Assembly: GCA_900551665.1 (NCBI GenBank)
Contig: URWW01000010.1
Coordinates: 1 to 51,912, forward strand
Direction: 5' to 3'
Length of the DNA stretch: 51,912 nucleotides
Source of the DNA: an uncultured Collinsella sp.
Lineage (GTDB): Bacteria; Actinomycetota; Coriobacteriia; Coriobacteriales; Coriobacteriaceae
Below, in pieces: positions 1 to 8,039 of this stretch; positions within the stretch are counted from its first letter, which is position 1; each line of letters begins with the position of its first letter. A program made the position numbers and the translations under genes. The notes under the pieces were generated by a model. The model was given only the letters and a program-made list of their open reading frames with translations, made no database searches and was not told where the DNA came from.

Positions 1-1
1 C

Positions 2-1126
2 TCTGTCGGCGGCGAGTCCATCGCGGATGCTCCGGATCAGCCCGCGGTCCTTCCCGCCGAGGACACGGAGCTGTTGCTCAACTCCGCCCTCGATGTGCTG
101 CGCCCCGCGCCGCGCATGCCGTTCGTGCCCGCGGACCCCACGCAGCGCGCCGCGTCTTGCGAGGAGATTCTCGATCTGCAGGCCGCGGGCCTCAAGACGC
201 GCCTTGCCCATACCGGTACCCGCTCGGCCGTCATCGGCCTGTCGGGTGGCCTCGATTCCACGCTCGCCCTGCTTGTCACGGTGCGCGCCTTCGATATGCT
301 CGGCCTGTCGCGTACGGGCGTCCATGCGGTGTCCATGCCTGGCTTCGGCACGACGGGCCGTACCAAGTCCAATGCCGAGCGCCTGGCCGAGCAGCTGGGC
401 GTCGACTTCCGCACCATCGCGATCGGCGAGGCCGTGCGCGCGCATTTCGCCGACATCGGCCACGACCCGAGCGTGACGGATGTCACCTACGAGAACGCCC
501 AGGCCCGCGAACGTACCCAGGTCCTTATGGACCTTTCCAACGAGCTCGGCGGCTTCGTGATCGGCACGGGCGACCTGTCCGAGCTTGCGCTCGGTTGGGC
601 AACCTACAACGCCGATCATATGAGCATGTACGGCGTGAACGCCGGTGTGCCCAAGACGCTCGTGCGCCATCTGGTGTCGCACGCCGCCGATTCGCTGGGC
701 GGGGAGACAGCTGCGATCTTGCGCGATATCCTCGACACGCCCGTCTCGCCCGAGCTGTTGCCGCCCACGGGCGACGGTGAGATCGCGCAATGCACCGAGG
801 AGCTCGTCGGTCCGTATGAGCTGCACGATTTCTTCTTGTTTCACATGATGCGCTATGGCTTTGCACCTGGGAAGATCTACCGCATGGCCTGCCGTGCCTT
901 TGCGGAGCCCGGGGTAGACGGGGCGCCTGCTTACGAGCCGGCGACGATCCTGTTCTGGCTGCGCACGTTCTACCGTCGCTTCTTCGCCCAGCAGTTCAAG
1001 CGCAGCTGCCTGCCGGATGGTCCCAAGGTCGGCTCCGTGAGCGTGAGCCCACGCGGCGATTGGCGCATGCCCAGCGACGCAAGCGCGGCCCTCTGGCTCG
1101 AAGAGATCGACAGCCTGACGGCGTAG
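2..1126 (+). CDS. nadE: Glutamine-dependent NAD+ synthetase, 3' part (gene starts before the window)
   Basis: The frame is open from base 2 to the TAG at 1124-1126, about 374 codons, so this is the C-terminal part of a larger protein whose start lies off the window. It carries the ATP-pyrophosphatase motif SGGLDS, followed by GFGTTGRTKSNAE and the ELALGWATYNADHMSMYGVN segment. These are diagnostic of NAD synthetase, which amidates deamido-NAD to NAD+ in the cytosol. Family knowledge: the two-domain form has an N-terminal nitrilase-type glutaminase, and enough upstream frame remains open here to suit that form. An in-frame TTG near 74 would give a 350-aa product, but no SD supports it. pncB, at 29.6 kb, feeds the same pathway but is not linked. 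Confidence 0.93.
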   Translation, partial: SVGGESIADAPDQPAVLPAEDTELLLNSALDVLRPAPRMPFVPADPTQRAASCEEILDLQAAGLKTRLAHTGTRSAVIGLSGGLDSTLALLVTVRAFDMLGLSRTGVHAVSMPGFGTTGRTKSNAERLAEQLGVDFRTIAIGEAVRAHFADIGHDPSVTDVTYENAQARERTQVLMDLSNELGGFVIGTGDLSELALGWATYNADHMSMYGVNAGVPKTLVRHLVSHAADSLGGETAAILRDILDTPVSPELLPPTGDGEIAQCTEELVGPYELHDFFLFHMMRYGFAPGKIYRMACRAFAEPGVDGAPAYEPATILFWLRTFYRRFFAQQFKRSCLPDGPKVGSVSVSPRGDWRMPSDASAALWLEEIDSLTA

Positions 1127-1166
1127 GTGTTTGCGCCCTTTCGCCTTCCGTTCCAGCCGGACGGGG

Positions 1167-2033
1167 CTATTCCATCTCCTTGTCGGGTTGGATGAGCTCC
1201 TCGTAGCCGCTGATGCGGTCGCGGGCCCCCGGCATGACGGACAGGAGGAAGCTGTAGATCACCTCGATGATCAGCGTCGCCGAGATCTTGGAGAACGTGA
1301 AGTCGACGGTCGTGAGCAATGCCTCGTAGTTGACGGTGCGCAGTACGATGTCCGCCAACCGGGCGAGGGGTGCGTTCTCGTTTCCGCAGATGAGAATGAC
1401 AGTCGCGCCGCCGTGTTTGGCCGCGCGCAGGATGCGTTCGAGTCGCTGGGACTTACCCGAATTCGAGACCAGCACCAGCACATCGTTCTTGCCCATGGTG
1501 AGGGCGAGCGAGGTCGAGCTTTCCGTGATGGTGTTCGCGACGCAACGGATGCCGAGCTGGCCGAACTTGATGGCCGCATCGATGGCGACGGCGTTCGTGT
1601 TGCCCACGGCGGCGAACATGACGAGCCCCGCACGTCGGAATAGGTCGACGACGCGGCGCAGCGTGTCGGGGTCGAGCGCATCGAGCGTCGCCTCGATCTC
1701 GCGCTGCTTGGCATGTTTGATGTTGGCGAGGGATTGCTCGATGTTATCGAGGGTGACTTCGCCCGTCACGCGCTCATCGCCCTCGCGGGCCGCAAGGTCG
1801 CGTGCGAGGGAGAATTGGAACGAGCGGTAATTCTTGAATCCAAGTTTCTTGCAGAAGCGCGAGACGGACGCTTCGGAGGTGCTGCTCGCACGAGCGAGCT
1901 GGGCAGATGTCATCTGGGGTGCACGGTCGGTATTGGCCAGGATGAAGTCGACGATGCGCTGCTCGCTGTCGAGGAACTGTCGCGAAGATGTGATGAGCGG
2001 CAGGGCGCTGGGCAATTCGGTGATCGTGGACAT
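1167..2033 (-). CDS. RpiR/MurR-family transcriptional regulator (HTH + SIS domain)
   Basis: This 288-aa protein has an N-terminal HTH_6 domain (about residues 15-85; TSEASVSRFCKKLGF is the recognition-helix region) and a C-terminal SIS sugar-phosphate-binding domain (about 125-255; AVGNTNAVA and LVSNSGKSQ are the phosphosugar loops). The ATG at 2033 has a strong SD, GAGGAGGAA. It is transcribed away from the fructose PTS gene across a 211-bp shared promoter region that contains inverted repeats, so local control of fructose uptake is the simplest inference. Many bacteria use a DeoR- or LacI-type FruR for this job, so an RpiR member here is somewhat unusual. Family members respond to sugar phosphates; fructose-1-phosphate would be the natural ligand, but this is not shown. 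Confidence 0.88.
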   Translation of the reverse strand: MSTITELPSALPLITSSRQFLDSEQRIVDFILANTDRAPQMTSAQLARASSTSEASVSRFCKKLGFKNYRSFQFSLARDLAAREGDERVTGEVTLDNIEQSLANIKHAKQREIEATLDALDPDTLRRVVDLFRRAGLVMFAAVGNTNAVAIDAAIKFGQLGIRCVANTITESSTSLALTMGKNDVLVLVSNSGKSQRLERILRAAKHGGATVILICGNENAPLARLADIVLRTVNYEALLTTVDFTFSKISATLIIEVIYSFLLSVMPGARDRISGYEELIQPDKEME

Positions 2034-2138
2034 GGTTCCTCCTCAGTTTCATATACATCTAGGATACCCAATGATTAGTTTCTTTCATCATCAATTAGAT
2101 GAATGGAAGTTTCATACCGTTCGCCGGAGCTGAAATAC

Positions 2139-2166
2139 CTTTCACGGAAAGATGCGAGCGTGAAAG
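2139..2166. promoter_or_regulatory. Candidate operator: perfect 8-bp inverted repeat upstream of the fructose PTS gene
   Basis: CTTTCACG (2139-2146) and CGTGAAAG (2159-2166) form a perfect inverted repeat with a 12-nt spacer, so half-site centres are 20 bp apart, about two helical turns. It lies in the divergent region between the RpiR-type regulator and fruA. A second, imperfect palindrome centred on AATTA lies at about 2083-2107. The geometry suits a dimeric HTH regulator; which protein binds is inference. Confidence 0.45.
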
Positions 2167-2244
2167 AAAGCCATCAAATGCCCGCGTGATAGATTGTTCC
2201 TGTCAACAAGCACCAAAGGGGTGCACGAGTATAAGGGAGGGAAT

Positions 2245-4245
2245 ATGGCAGAGAAGTACGACATCGTCGCTGCCACGGGCTGCCCCACGGGCATCGCCCA
2301 CACCTTCATGGCGAAGGAGGCGCTCGAGAAGGCCGCGGCCGAGCGAGGCCTCACCATCAAGGTCGAGACGCACGGCCAGGTGGGCGTTGAGAATGAGCTC
2401 ACCGCCGCCGAGATCGCCGGCGCCCGCGCCGTCGTGGTCGCCGCCGACAAGGACGTCCATGCCGAGCGTTTCGCCGGCAAGCCCATGGTTTCCGTGGGCG
2501 TGTCCCGCGCCATCGCCGTCGAGTCCGCAGGCAAGCTGATCGACGACGCCCTGGTTGCCAAGGCCGATCCGAGCCTGGCCGTTGCCGTCGAGTCCGCCGA
2601 GGCCGCCGGTGAGAAGGAGTCTTTCGGCCATCAGCTTTACAAGCACCTCATGAACGGCGTCTCCCACATGCTGGTTTTCGTCGTCGCCGGCGGTGTGCTC
2701 ACCGCGCTGTCCTTCCTGTGGGGCATCACGTCCTTCGATTCCACCGCGGCCGACTACAACAGCTTCGCCGCGATGCTCAAGATCATCGGCGGCGTGGCCA
2801 TGGGCCTCATGGTTCCGGTGCTCTCCGCCTATATCGCCGAGTCCATCGGTAAGCGCCCGGCGCTCGTCCCCGGCTTCGTCGCCGGTATGATCGCCATCCA
2901 GGGCCTGCCCGTCAACGCCACGACCGGCATGATCGACGCCGGCGGTGCGGGCGTGGGCTTCGGCTTCCTCGGCGGTATCGTGGGCGGCTTCCTGGCCGGC
3001 TACGTCATCCTGCTGCTCGAGAAGGTCTTCGCCAAGCTCCCGGCCAACCTCAACGGCCTTAAGGCGATCTTCCTCTACCCGTTGTTCTCCACCCTCATCG
3101 TCGGCCTGGTCATGCTCGCCATCTCCGGTCCCATGGCCGCCATCAACACCGCGATGATGGACTTCCTCAAGGGCCTGTCCGCCTCCGGCGCCATCGTGCT
3201 CGGTCTTGCCATCGGCTGCATGTGCGCCGTCGACATGGGTGGCCCGGTCAACAAGGCCGCCTACGTCACCGGCACCGCCATGCTCACCGAGGCCCTCGCC
3301 GCCGGTGTGGGCACCGAGACCTACAACTTCGGCACCAACTTCATGGCCGCCGTCTCCGCCGCGTGCATCGTCCCGCCGCTGATCACCACCTTCGCGGTCG
3401 TCGTGGGCAAGAAGTACTTCTCCCAGGAGGACCATGACGCCGGTATCGTGAACTTCATCCTGGGTTGCACCCACATCACCGAGGGCGCCATCCCGTTCAT
3501 GACCAAGAACATCTGGCCGGTCATGCCCATCATGATGATCGGTTCCTCCATCGCCTCCATCCTGAGCCTCATGTTCGGTGTCCACGATCCCGCGCCCCAC
3601 GGCGGCTTCCTGGTCCTGCCCGTCGTCGAGAACGCCCCCATGTGGGTGCTCGCCATCGCCATCGGCACCGTTGTGGGCGGCATCCTGTTCGTCGCCTTCA
3701 AGAAGCACGAGTGGACGAAGGCCCAGAAGGCCGCTGAGGCAGAGGTCGCCACGGCAGAGGTTGCCGCCATCGAGGCTGAGCAGGCTTCCGACGAGGGCTT
3801 CGTCAAGGCTTCCAACGTGTTCTGCGGCCAGACGGTCGAGAATCGCGACGCCGCCCTGGCCCTTATCTCCGATCGCGCCGTCGAGGCGGGTATCGCCGAG
3901 GACTCCGCCGCCCTGTACGCCGCCTTCCTCAAGCGTGAGGCAGAGGGCACCACGGGCATGGTCGAGGGCTTCGCAATTCCGCATGCCAAGTCCGATGCGG
4001 TGAAGGCCGCTCAGGTCATGGTGCTGAAGAGCTCCGAGGGCATTGCCTCCTGGGAGACCATGGACGAGTTCCCGGTCACCTGCGCCATCGCCCTTCTCGT
4101 CCCCAAGTCCGAGGCGGGCACCTCCCACCTGCAGATTCTTTCCAAGGTGGCTACGGCCCTGACTGACGAGGCCTTCCGCGCCGCCGTCAAGTCGACCGAC
4201 GACCCCGCCGCGATCGCCAAGCTCATCAACGAGCGCCTCGCGTAA
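2245..4245 (+). CDS. fruA: PTS fructose-specific EIIBCA permease
   Basis: This 666-aa protein imports fructose and phosphorylates it to fructose-1-phosphate at the membrane. Domains in order are EIIB (about 1-105; phospho-accepting Cys13 in ATGCPTG), a polytopic EIIC (about 130-490, with GGPVNKAAY and the EGAIPF loop), an Ala/Glu-rich linker, and EIIA (about 520-666; His580 in AIPHAKSD). All three are fused on one chain, so only EI and HPr are needed in addition. The ATG at 2245 follows AAGGGAGGG; an upstream in-frame ATG at 2194 has no SD. fruK follows after a 293-nt structured spacer. Because EIIA is at the C-terminus, the domain order is B-C-A rather than the commoner A-B-C. Confidence 0.95.
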   Translation: MAEKYDIVAATGCPTGIAHTFMAKEALEKAAAERGLTIKVETHGQVGVENELTAAEIAGARAVVVAADKDVHAERFAGKPMVSVGVSRAIAVESAGKLIDDALVAKADPSLAVAVESAEAAGEKESFGHQLYKHLMNGVSHMLVFVVAGGVLTALSFLWGITSFDSTAADYNSFAAMLKIIGGVAMGLMVPVLSAYIAESIGKRPALVPGFVAGMIAIQGLPVNATTGMIDAGGAGVGFGFLGGIVGGFLAGYVILLLEKVFAKLPANLNGLKAIFLYPLFSTLIVGLVMLAISGPMAAINTAMMDFLKGLSASGAIVLGLAIGCMCAVDMGGPVNKAAYVTGTAMLTEALAAGVGTETYNFGTNFMAAVSAACIVPPLITTFAVVVGKKYFSQEDHDAGIVNFILGCTHITEGAIPFMTKNIWPVMPIMMIGSSIASILSLMFGVHDPAPHGGFLVLPVVENAPMWVLAIAIGTVVGGILFVAFKKHEWTKAQKAAEAEVATAEVAAIEAEQASDEGFVKASNVFCGQTVENRDAALALISDRAVEAGIAEDSAALYAAFLKREAEGTTGMVEGFAIPHAKSDAVKAAQVMVLKSSEGIASWETMDEFPVTCAIALLVPKSEAGTSHLQILSKVATALTDEAFRAAVKSTDDPAAIAKLINERLA

Positions 4246-4256
4246 ACGGTTATCGT

Positions 4257-4294
4257 GTTTGCCCGGCGGTGCCCCGTCGCACCGTCGGGCAAAC
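4257..4294 (+). repeat. Strong hairpin directly after fruA
   Basis: Two 15-nt arms (4257-4271 and 4280-4294) pair fully with a single G-U and an 8-nt loop, starting 12 nt after the fruA stop. There is no T-tract, so it is not a classical terminator. It more likely stabilises the 3' end of the fruA message or marks a processing site that sets fruA and fruK levels separately. Its right arm ends at the first base of the neighbouring inverted-repeat element. Confidence 0.6.
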
Positions 4295-4428
4295 TGTACG
4301 ATTTGGGGGAGGTTTTGGCGGTCTTTCCTTCGCGGGGCCTCTTCCCCGAGGGGCTTTCCTGCGGAAACGCCGGTATTCGAGCGGCGTATATCCTTCAAGC
4401 ACCCCAAAACCTTCCCCAAAACGTACAG
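4294..4428. repeat. Intergenic inverted-repeat element, copy A (~135 bp)
   Basis: The left arm 4294-4318 (starts CTGTACG, contains TTTGGGGGAGG) is the reverse complement of the right arm 4404-4428 (CCTTCCCCAAAACGTACAG) with two mismatches over 25 nt. The 24-nt segment 4404-4427 is identical to 43066-43089 in copy B, and similarity continues a few bases outward (TATG then TTTGGG). The interior is weakly similar. It lies wholly between fruA and fruK. It resembles a small non-autonomous, MITE- or REP-like palindromic element, or a dispersed regulatory RNA structure; the sequence cannot decide which. Confidence 0.7.
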
Positions 4429-4538
4429 ATATGTTTTGGGTCGCCCAGATTCATGTGGCTGGGCGCCTCACGTGCCTTCTATTTCTGTTTCACGGCGACT
4501 TCGCGGTGATTCACGGCAGCTTCGAGAAAGGGAACACC

Positions 4539-5471
4539 TTGATCTACACCCTCACCCCCAATCCGGCCATCGACTACAACATCTCCTGCGATGGCCTGCA
4601 GCCCAATACGGTCACGCGCACGCGCGATGCCGTGTACACTCCCAACGGCAAGGGGCTTAACGTCTCTTTCACGCTCAATCACTACGGCGTTGACACCGCA
4701 ATTCTCGGCTTTTTCGCTGGCTTTTCCGGCCGTTACATCGTCGAAGGCGCCCGCGATCTCGGGGTCGACGTTCACCCCGTTTGGACCGAGGGCATCACGC
4801 GTGTGAATGTTTTCCTGAATGCGGGTCCCGATACCGAGTACAACATGGTGAACTCCGGCGCCGCCATCACCGCTGCGGACGAGAGGGCCATGTTCGAGCT
4901 CATCGATGGGCTCGAGGACCTCGATTGCCTGGCGATCTCGGGTTCGCTGCCGCCGAATGCCTCCGAGGGCTTCCTGCGAGGCGCCATCGAGCGCGTCCGT
5001 GCCCGCGGGGCGCAGTTCGTGCTCGACATCTCAAGCCCCCAGCTCGCCGACCTGCTCGGACTCGAGCCCCTGCTCATCAAGCCCAACGATGATGAGCTGC
5101 GTGATATCTTCGGCATCGACGTCCATGCCGGCGACGAGGAATCCGTTGCCGCCGCCATGGCCGAGCTGCATGCCCGCGGGGCGCAAAATGTCCTGCTCAC
5201 CCTGGGCGGATCGGGCGCGTACTTCTCGAACGGCGAGCACATCTGGTTTGCCAACCGCACCTTCGAGGTTGAGATCCGTTCCACGGTGTGCGCCGGCGAC
5301 TCTTCGCTTGCGGCCTTCCTGTCCATTTGGTTCTCCGAGCGCGACCGCGTGGAGGACGCATTGCGCCGTTCCATGGCAACCGGTGCCAATGTGGTCGAAT
5401 GCGCCGGCCTGGGCGATTTCGCGCACGTTGAGGAATATGAGAAGGGCATCGAGGTCCGCCTGGTGAAGTAG
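4539..5471 (+). CDS. fruK: 1-phosphofructokinase (PfkB family)
   Basis: This 310-aa protein phosphorylates fructose-1-phosphate, the product of the adjacent PTS, to fructose-1,6-bisphosphate for glycolysis. The N-terminal signature LTPNPAIDYN and NGKGLNVS and the C-terminal PfkB motif CAGDSSLAAFL (catalytic Asp in GDS) place it in the FruK/LacC group. I chose the TTG at 4539 because GAGAAAGGG lies just upstream, homology begins at once (LIYTLTPNPA), and the length matches the family. An ATG at 4269 in the same frame would run through the inverted-repeat spacer and add 90 non-homologous residues. It is probably co-transcribed with fruA but translated independently. Confidence 0.92.
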   Translation: MIYTLTPNPAIDYNISCDGLQPNTVTRTRDAVYTPNGKGLNVSFTLNHYGVDTAILGFFAGFSGRYIVEGARDLGVDVHPVWTEGITRVNVFLNAGPDTEYNMVNSGAAITAADERAMFELIDGLEDLDCLAISGSLPPNASEGFLRGAIERVRARGAQFVLDISSPQLADLLGLEPLLIKPNDDELRDIFGIDVHAGDEESVAAAMAELHARGAQNVLLTLGGSGAYFSNGEHIWFANRTFEVEIRSTVCAGDSSLAAFLSIWFSERDRVEDALRRSMATGANVVECAGLGDFAHVEEYEKGIEVRLVK

Positions 5472-5531
5472 GGACTCCCGTCGCCGGACGACCGTGGTTT
5501 CGGCGAGATACATGGCGTATAGTCAAAGGGG

Positions 5532-5552
5532 AAAGGGGCTTTCGGCCCCTTT
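5532..5552 (+). terminator. Hairpin after fruK, probable Rho-independent terminator
   Basis: AAAGGGGC and GCCCCTTT form an 8-bp stem with a 5-nt loop, followed by CTC rather than a long T-run. A TATAGT -10-like hexamer lies just before it (5518-5523), so it could instead sit at the 5' end of a leader for the next gene. Confidence 0.55.
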
Positions 5553-5607
5553 TCTCATGCGAGCGAATCCGCCATGTCCGACGCCATCTGTGAGAAAGGA
5601 ACAGCCC

Positions 5608-6774
5608 ATGCAGTTTTCTCATCGCCTCGACCGCTTCGGCGCCGAGGTCTTCTCGTCCCTAAACGCCCGTCGCGTCGCGCTTGAGGAGCAGGGCCGTACC
5701 ATCTACAACCTGTCCGTGGGCACCCCCGACTTCGCGCCGTACCCGCATGTGGTCGAGGCTCTCACGCACGCCGCCCAGGACCCGCAGATGTGGAAGTACT
5801 CGCTACGCGACCTGCCCGAGCTCAAGCAGGCTGTTTGCGATTACTACGAGCGCCGCTTTGGTGTCGCGGGAATCACGCCCGACATGGTCGCTTCTTGTAA
5901 CGGCACTCAGGAGGGCGTCGGTCACTTGGGCCTGGCGCTGTTGAATCCCGGTGACACGATCCTCGTGCCCGATCCGTGTTACCCCGTCTTCGAGGCGGGT
6001 GCCAAGATCGCCGACGCCGAGCTCGCGTATTACCCGCTCGACGCCGAGCACGATTTCCTCCCGTATGTCGCCGGCATCGATCCCGAGGTTGCCGACCGCG
6101 CCAAGTACATGATTGTGTCGCTTCCCGCCAATCCCGTGGGATCGGTGGGTAACGACGCCCTGTACGACGAGATCATCGCGTTCGCCCGTGAGCACGACCT
6201 GCTCATCGTGCACGACAACGCCTATTCCGACATCGTGTTCGACGGTCCCGCCGGCGGTACGTTCCTGGCGCACCCCGGTGCGCTCGAGGTGGGTGTCGAG
6301 TTCTTCTCCCTCTCCAAGTCTTTCAACGTCACGGGCGCGCGCATCGGTTTTCTGGTGGGGCGCCCTGACGTGGTCGCTGCTTTCACCAAACTGCGCAGCC
6401 AGATCGACTTCGGCATGTTCATGCCCGTCCAGAAGGCGGCGATTGCCGCGCTCGAGGGCCCGCTCGAGGAGGTCGAGGCGCAGCGCCTTAGGTACCAGGA
6501 GCGCCGCGACGCCCTGTGCGACGGTCTTGAGCGCCTGGGCTGGGAGCGCCCGAACGCGCACGGCTCCATGTTCGTGTGGGTGAAGCTGCCCGGCGGCCGC
6601 ACCGATTCGATGGCGTTCTGCGAGGAGCTCATGGAGAAGGCCGGCGTTATCGTGACCCCGGGAGCGAGTTTCGGCCCCCATGGCGAAGGATATGTCCGCA
6701 TGGCGCTCGTGCTGCCCCCCGAGGGGCTTGAGCGTGCTGTTTCCGCAATCGAAGAAGCGGGTATTTTGGGCTAG
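5608..6774 (+). CDS. PLP-dependent class I/II aminotransferase (LL-DAP/aspartate aminotransferase-like)
   Basis: This 388-aa fold-type I aminotransferase has the Schiff-base lysine at K237 (SLSKSFNVTGARIGF). The cofactor-binding region includes NGTQEGVGHL, PANPVG and HDNAYSDI, and the phosphate-binding Arg is in GARIG. The sequence style (YNLSVGTPDFAP at the start, NAHGSMFVWVKLP near the end) is that of the LL-diaminopimelate/aspartate aminotransferase group, but substrate cannot be fixed from sequence. The ATG at 5608 follows AGAAAGGA; the longer frame from 5494 lacks homology. It stands as a single gene between fruK and ldh, with its own -10-like element upstream. Confidence 0.88.
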   Translation: MQFSHRLDRFGAEVFSSLNARRVALEEQGRTIYNLSVGTPDFAPYPHVVEALTHAAQDPQMWKYSLRDLPELKQAVCDYYERRFGVAGITPDMVASCNGTQEGVGHLGLALLNPGDTILVPDPCYPVFEAGAKIADAELAYYPLDAEHDFLPYVAGIDPEVADRAKYMIVSLPANPVGSVGNDALYDEIIAFAREHDLLIVHDNAYSDIVFDGPAGGTFLAHPGALEVGVEFFSLSKSFNVTGARIGFLVGRPDVVAAFTKLRSQIDFGMFMPVQKAAIAALEGPLEEVEAQRLRYQERRDALCDGLERLGWERPNAHGSMFVWVKLPGGRTDSMAFCEELMEKAGVIVTPGASFGPHGEGYVRMALVLPPEGLERAVSAIEEAGILG

Positions 6775-6792
6775 CCTTGCGAGGGATTGTTC

Positions 6793-6798
6793 TATAAT
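6793..6798 (+). promoter_or_regulatory. -10 element of the L-lactate dehydrogenase promoter
   Basis: A perfect TATAAT lies 118 nt upstream of the ldh start. No convincing -35 box is correctly spaced (TTGCGA at 6777-6782 leaves only 10 nt). This implies a leader of about 110 nt. Confidence 0.5.
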
Positions 6799-6915
6799 CG
6801 AGTTCACGCCTAAACACAAGGATAATTCGGCGAACGATACCGAATATCCCGTGGCCTGTCCAAAGCGGGCAGACTGTATCGCCCATCGATGCGATGGGGG
6901 AAAGGAAGAGTAAAC

Positions 6916-7866
6916 ATGGTGAACGATCGCAAGGTTGCCGTCGTCGGTTGCGGCTTCGTCGGTTCCTCCTCGGCTTTCGCGCTCATGCAGAGCGGCCTGT
7001 TCTCCGAGATGGTCCTGATCGACGTCGATCGCGCCCGCGCCGAGGGCGAGGCCCTCGACATCGCGCACGGCGTGTCCTTCGGCAACCCCATGAAGATCTA
7101 TGCCGGTGATTACTCCGACGTCTCCGACGCCGCCGTGATCGTGGTCACCGCCGGTGCCGCCCAGAAGCCCGGCGAGACCCGTCTCGACCTCGTGAACAAG
7201 AACATTTCCATCTTCGGCAGCATCATCCCGCAGATCCGCGAGAGCGGCTTCAACGGCATCCTGCTCATCGTCTCCAACCCGGTCGACGTCCTCACGTATG
7301 CCGCCATCAAGATGAGCGGTCTGCCCGAGGGCCAGGTCATCGGCTCCGGTACCGTGCTGGACACCGCCCGTCTCAAGTACATGCTCGGCGAGCACCTCGA
7401 TGTCGACCCGCGCGACGTCCATGCCTACATCGTGGGCGAGCACGGTGACTCCGAGGTCGCCGCGTGGTCCAGCGCCACGGTTGCCGGCGTGCCGCTGTCC
7501 ACCTACTGCGAGCTGCACGGTCACTACAACCACGAGGAGTCCGAGCGCCGCATCGCCGACGAGGTGAAGAACAGCGCCTACGAGATCATCGAGAAGAAGC
7601 GCGCCACTTACTACGGCATCGCCATGTCCGTCCGCCGCATCTGCACCGCCATCATGCACGATGAGGACTGCGTCCTGCCCGTCTCCAGCCTCATGGTGGG
7701 CGAGTACGGCCTGAACGACCTGTGCATCTCCGTGCCGACCGTCGTCGGTCGTAACGGCGTGGTCACGCGCGTGCCCGTCTCCCTGTCCGAGGAGGAGAAC
7801 GCCGAGTTCCAGAAGTCCGCGGCGGCTCTGAAGGCCATCGTCGACGAGGCCGGTCTGAACGACTAG
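6916..7866 (+). CDS. ldh: L-lactate dehydrogenase
   Basis: This 316-aa NAD-dependent enzyme reduces pyruvate to L-lactate, regenerating NAD+ in fermentation. It shows the Rossmann motif GCGFVGSSSA, the substrate-specificity loop AQKPGETRLDLV with the Gln that distinguishes lactate from malate dehydrogenase, and the catalytic His in GEHGDSE. The ATG at 6916 follows AAAGGAAG. It is monocistronic, with a TATAAT upstream and a GC-rich terminator after it. A D-specific 2-hydroxyacid dehydrogenase is encoded at 44.9 kb, so both lactate enantiomers may be made. Confidence 0.96.
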   Translation: MVNDRKVAVVGCGFVGSSSAFALMQSGLFSEMVLIDVDRARAEGEALDIAHGVSFGNPMKIYAGDYSDVSDAAVIVVTAGAAQKPGETRLDLVNKNISIFGSIIPQIRESGFNGILLIVSNPVDVLTYAAIKMSGLPEGQVIGSGTVLDTARLKYMLGEHLDVDPRDVHAYIVGEHGDSEVAAWSSATVAGVPLSTYCELHGHYNHEESERRIADEVKNSAYEIIEKKRATYYGIAMSVRRICTAIMHDEDCVLPVSSLMVGEYGLNDLCISVPTVVGRNGVVTRVPVSLSEEENAEFQKSAAALKAIVDEAGLND

Positions 7867-7915
7867 TCATCGGCGCCAACACGGCGGGCGCTTCGTTGCG
7901 CTCCGTTTCGTCTCG

Positions 7916-7941
7916 CCCCCGGTCCGCACATGGGCCGGGGG
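7916..7941 (+). terminator. Rho-independent terminator of ldh
   Basis: CCCCCGGTCC and GGGCCGGGGG form a 10-bp stem with one G-U, followed by TTTCCTTTG. Confidence 0.75.
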
Positions 7942-8039
7942 TTTCCTTTGCCGATCGGGCTGGGGCTTTGCAAACCGTTCGCGGTGACGGAGATGGTCTC
8001 CGGCAGCGAGCGTCTTTTGCGTCCGACCAAGGGGATAGA

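Noticed and set aside
2203..4419. 738-aa open frame antisense to fruA
   Set aside because: Gly/His/Asp-rich translation without family features; a codon-bias shadow of the high-GC fruA gene.
5803..7659. 618-aa antisense frame spanning the aminotransferase and ldh
   Set aside because: Crosses two confident genes and an intergenic promoter; no homology.
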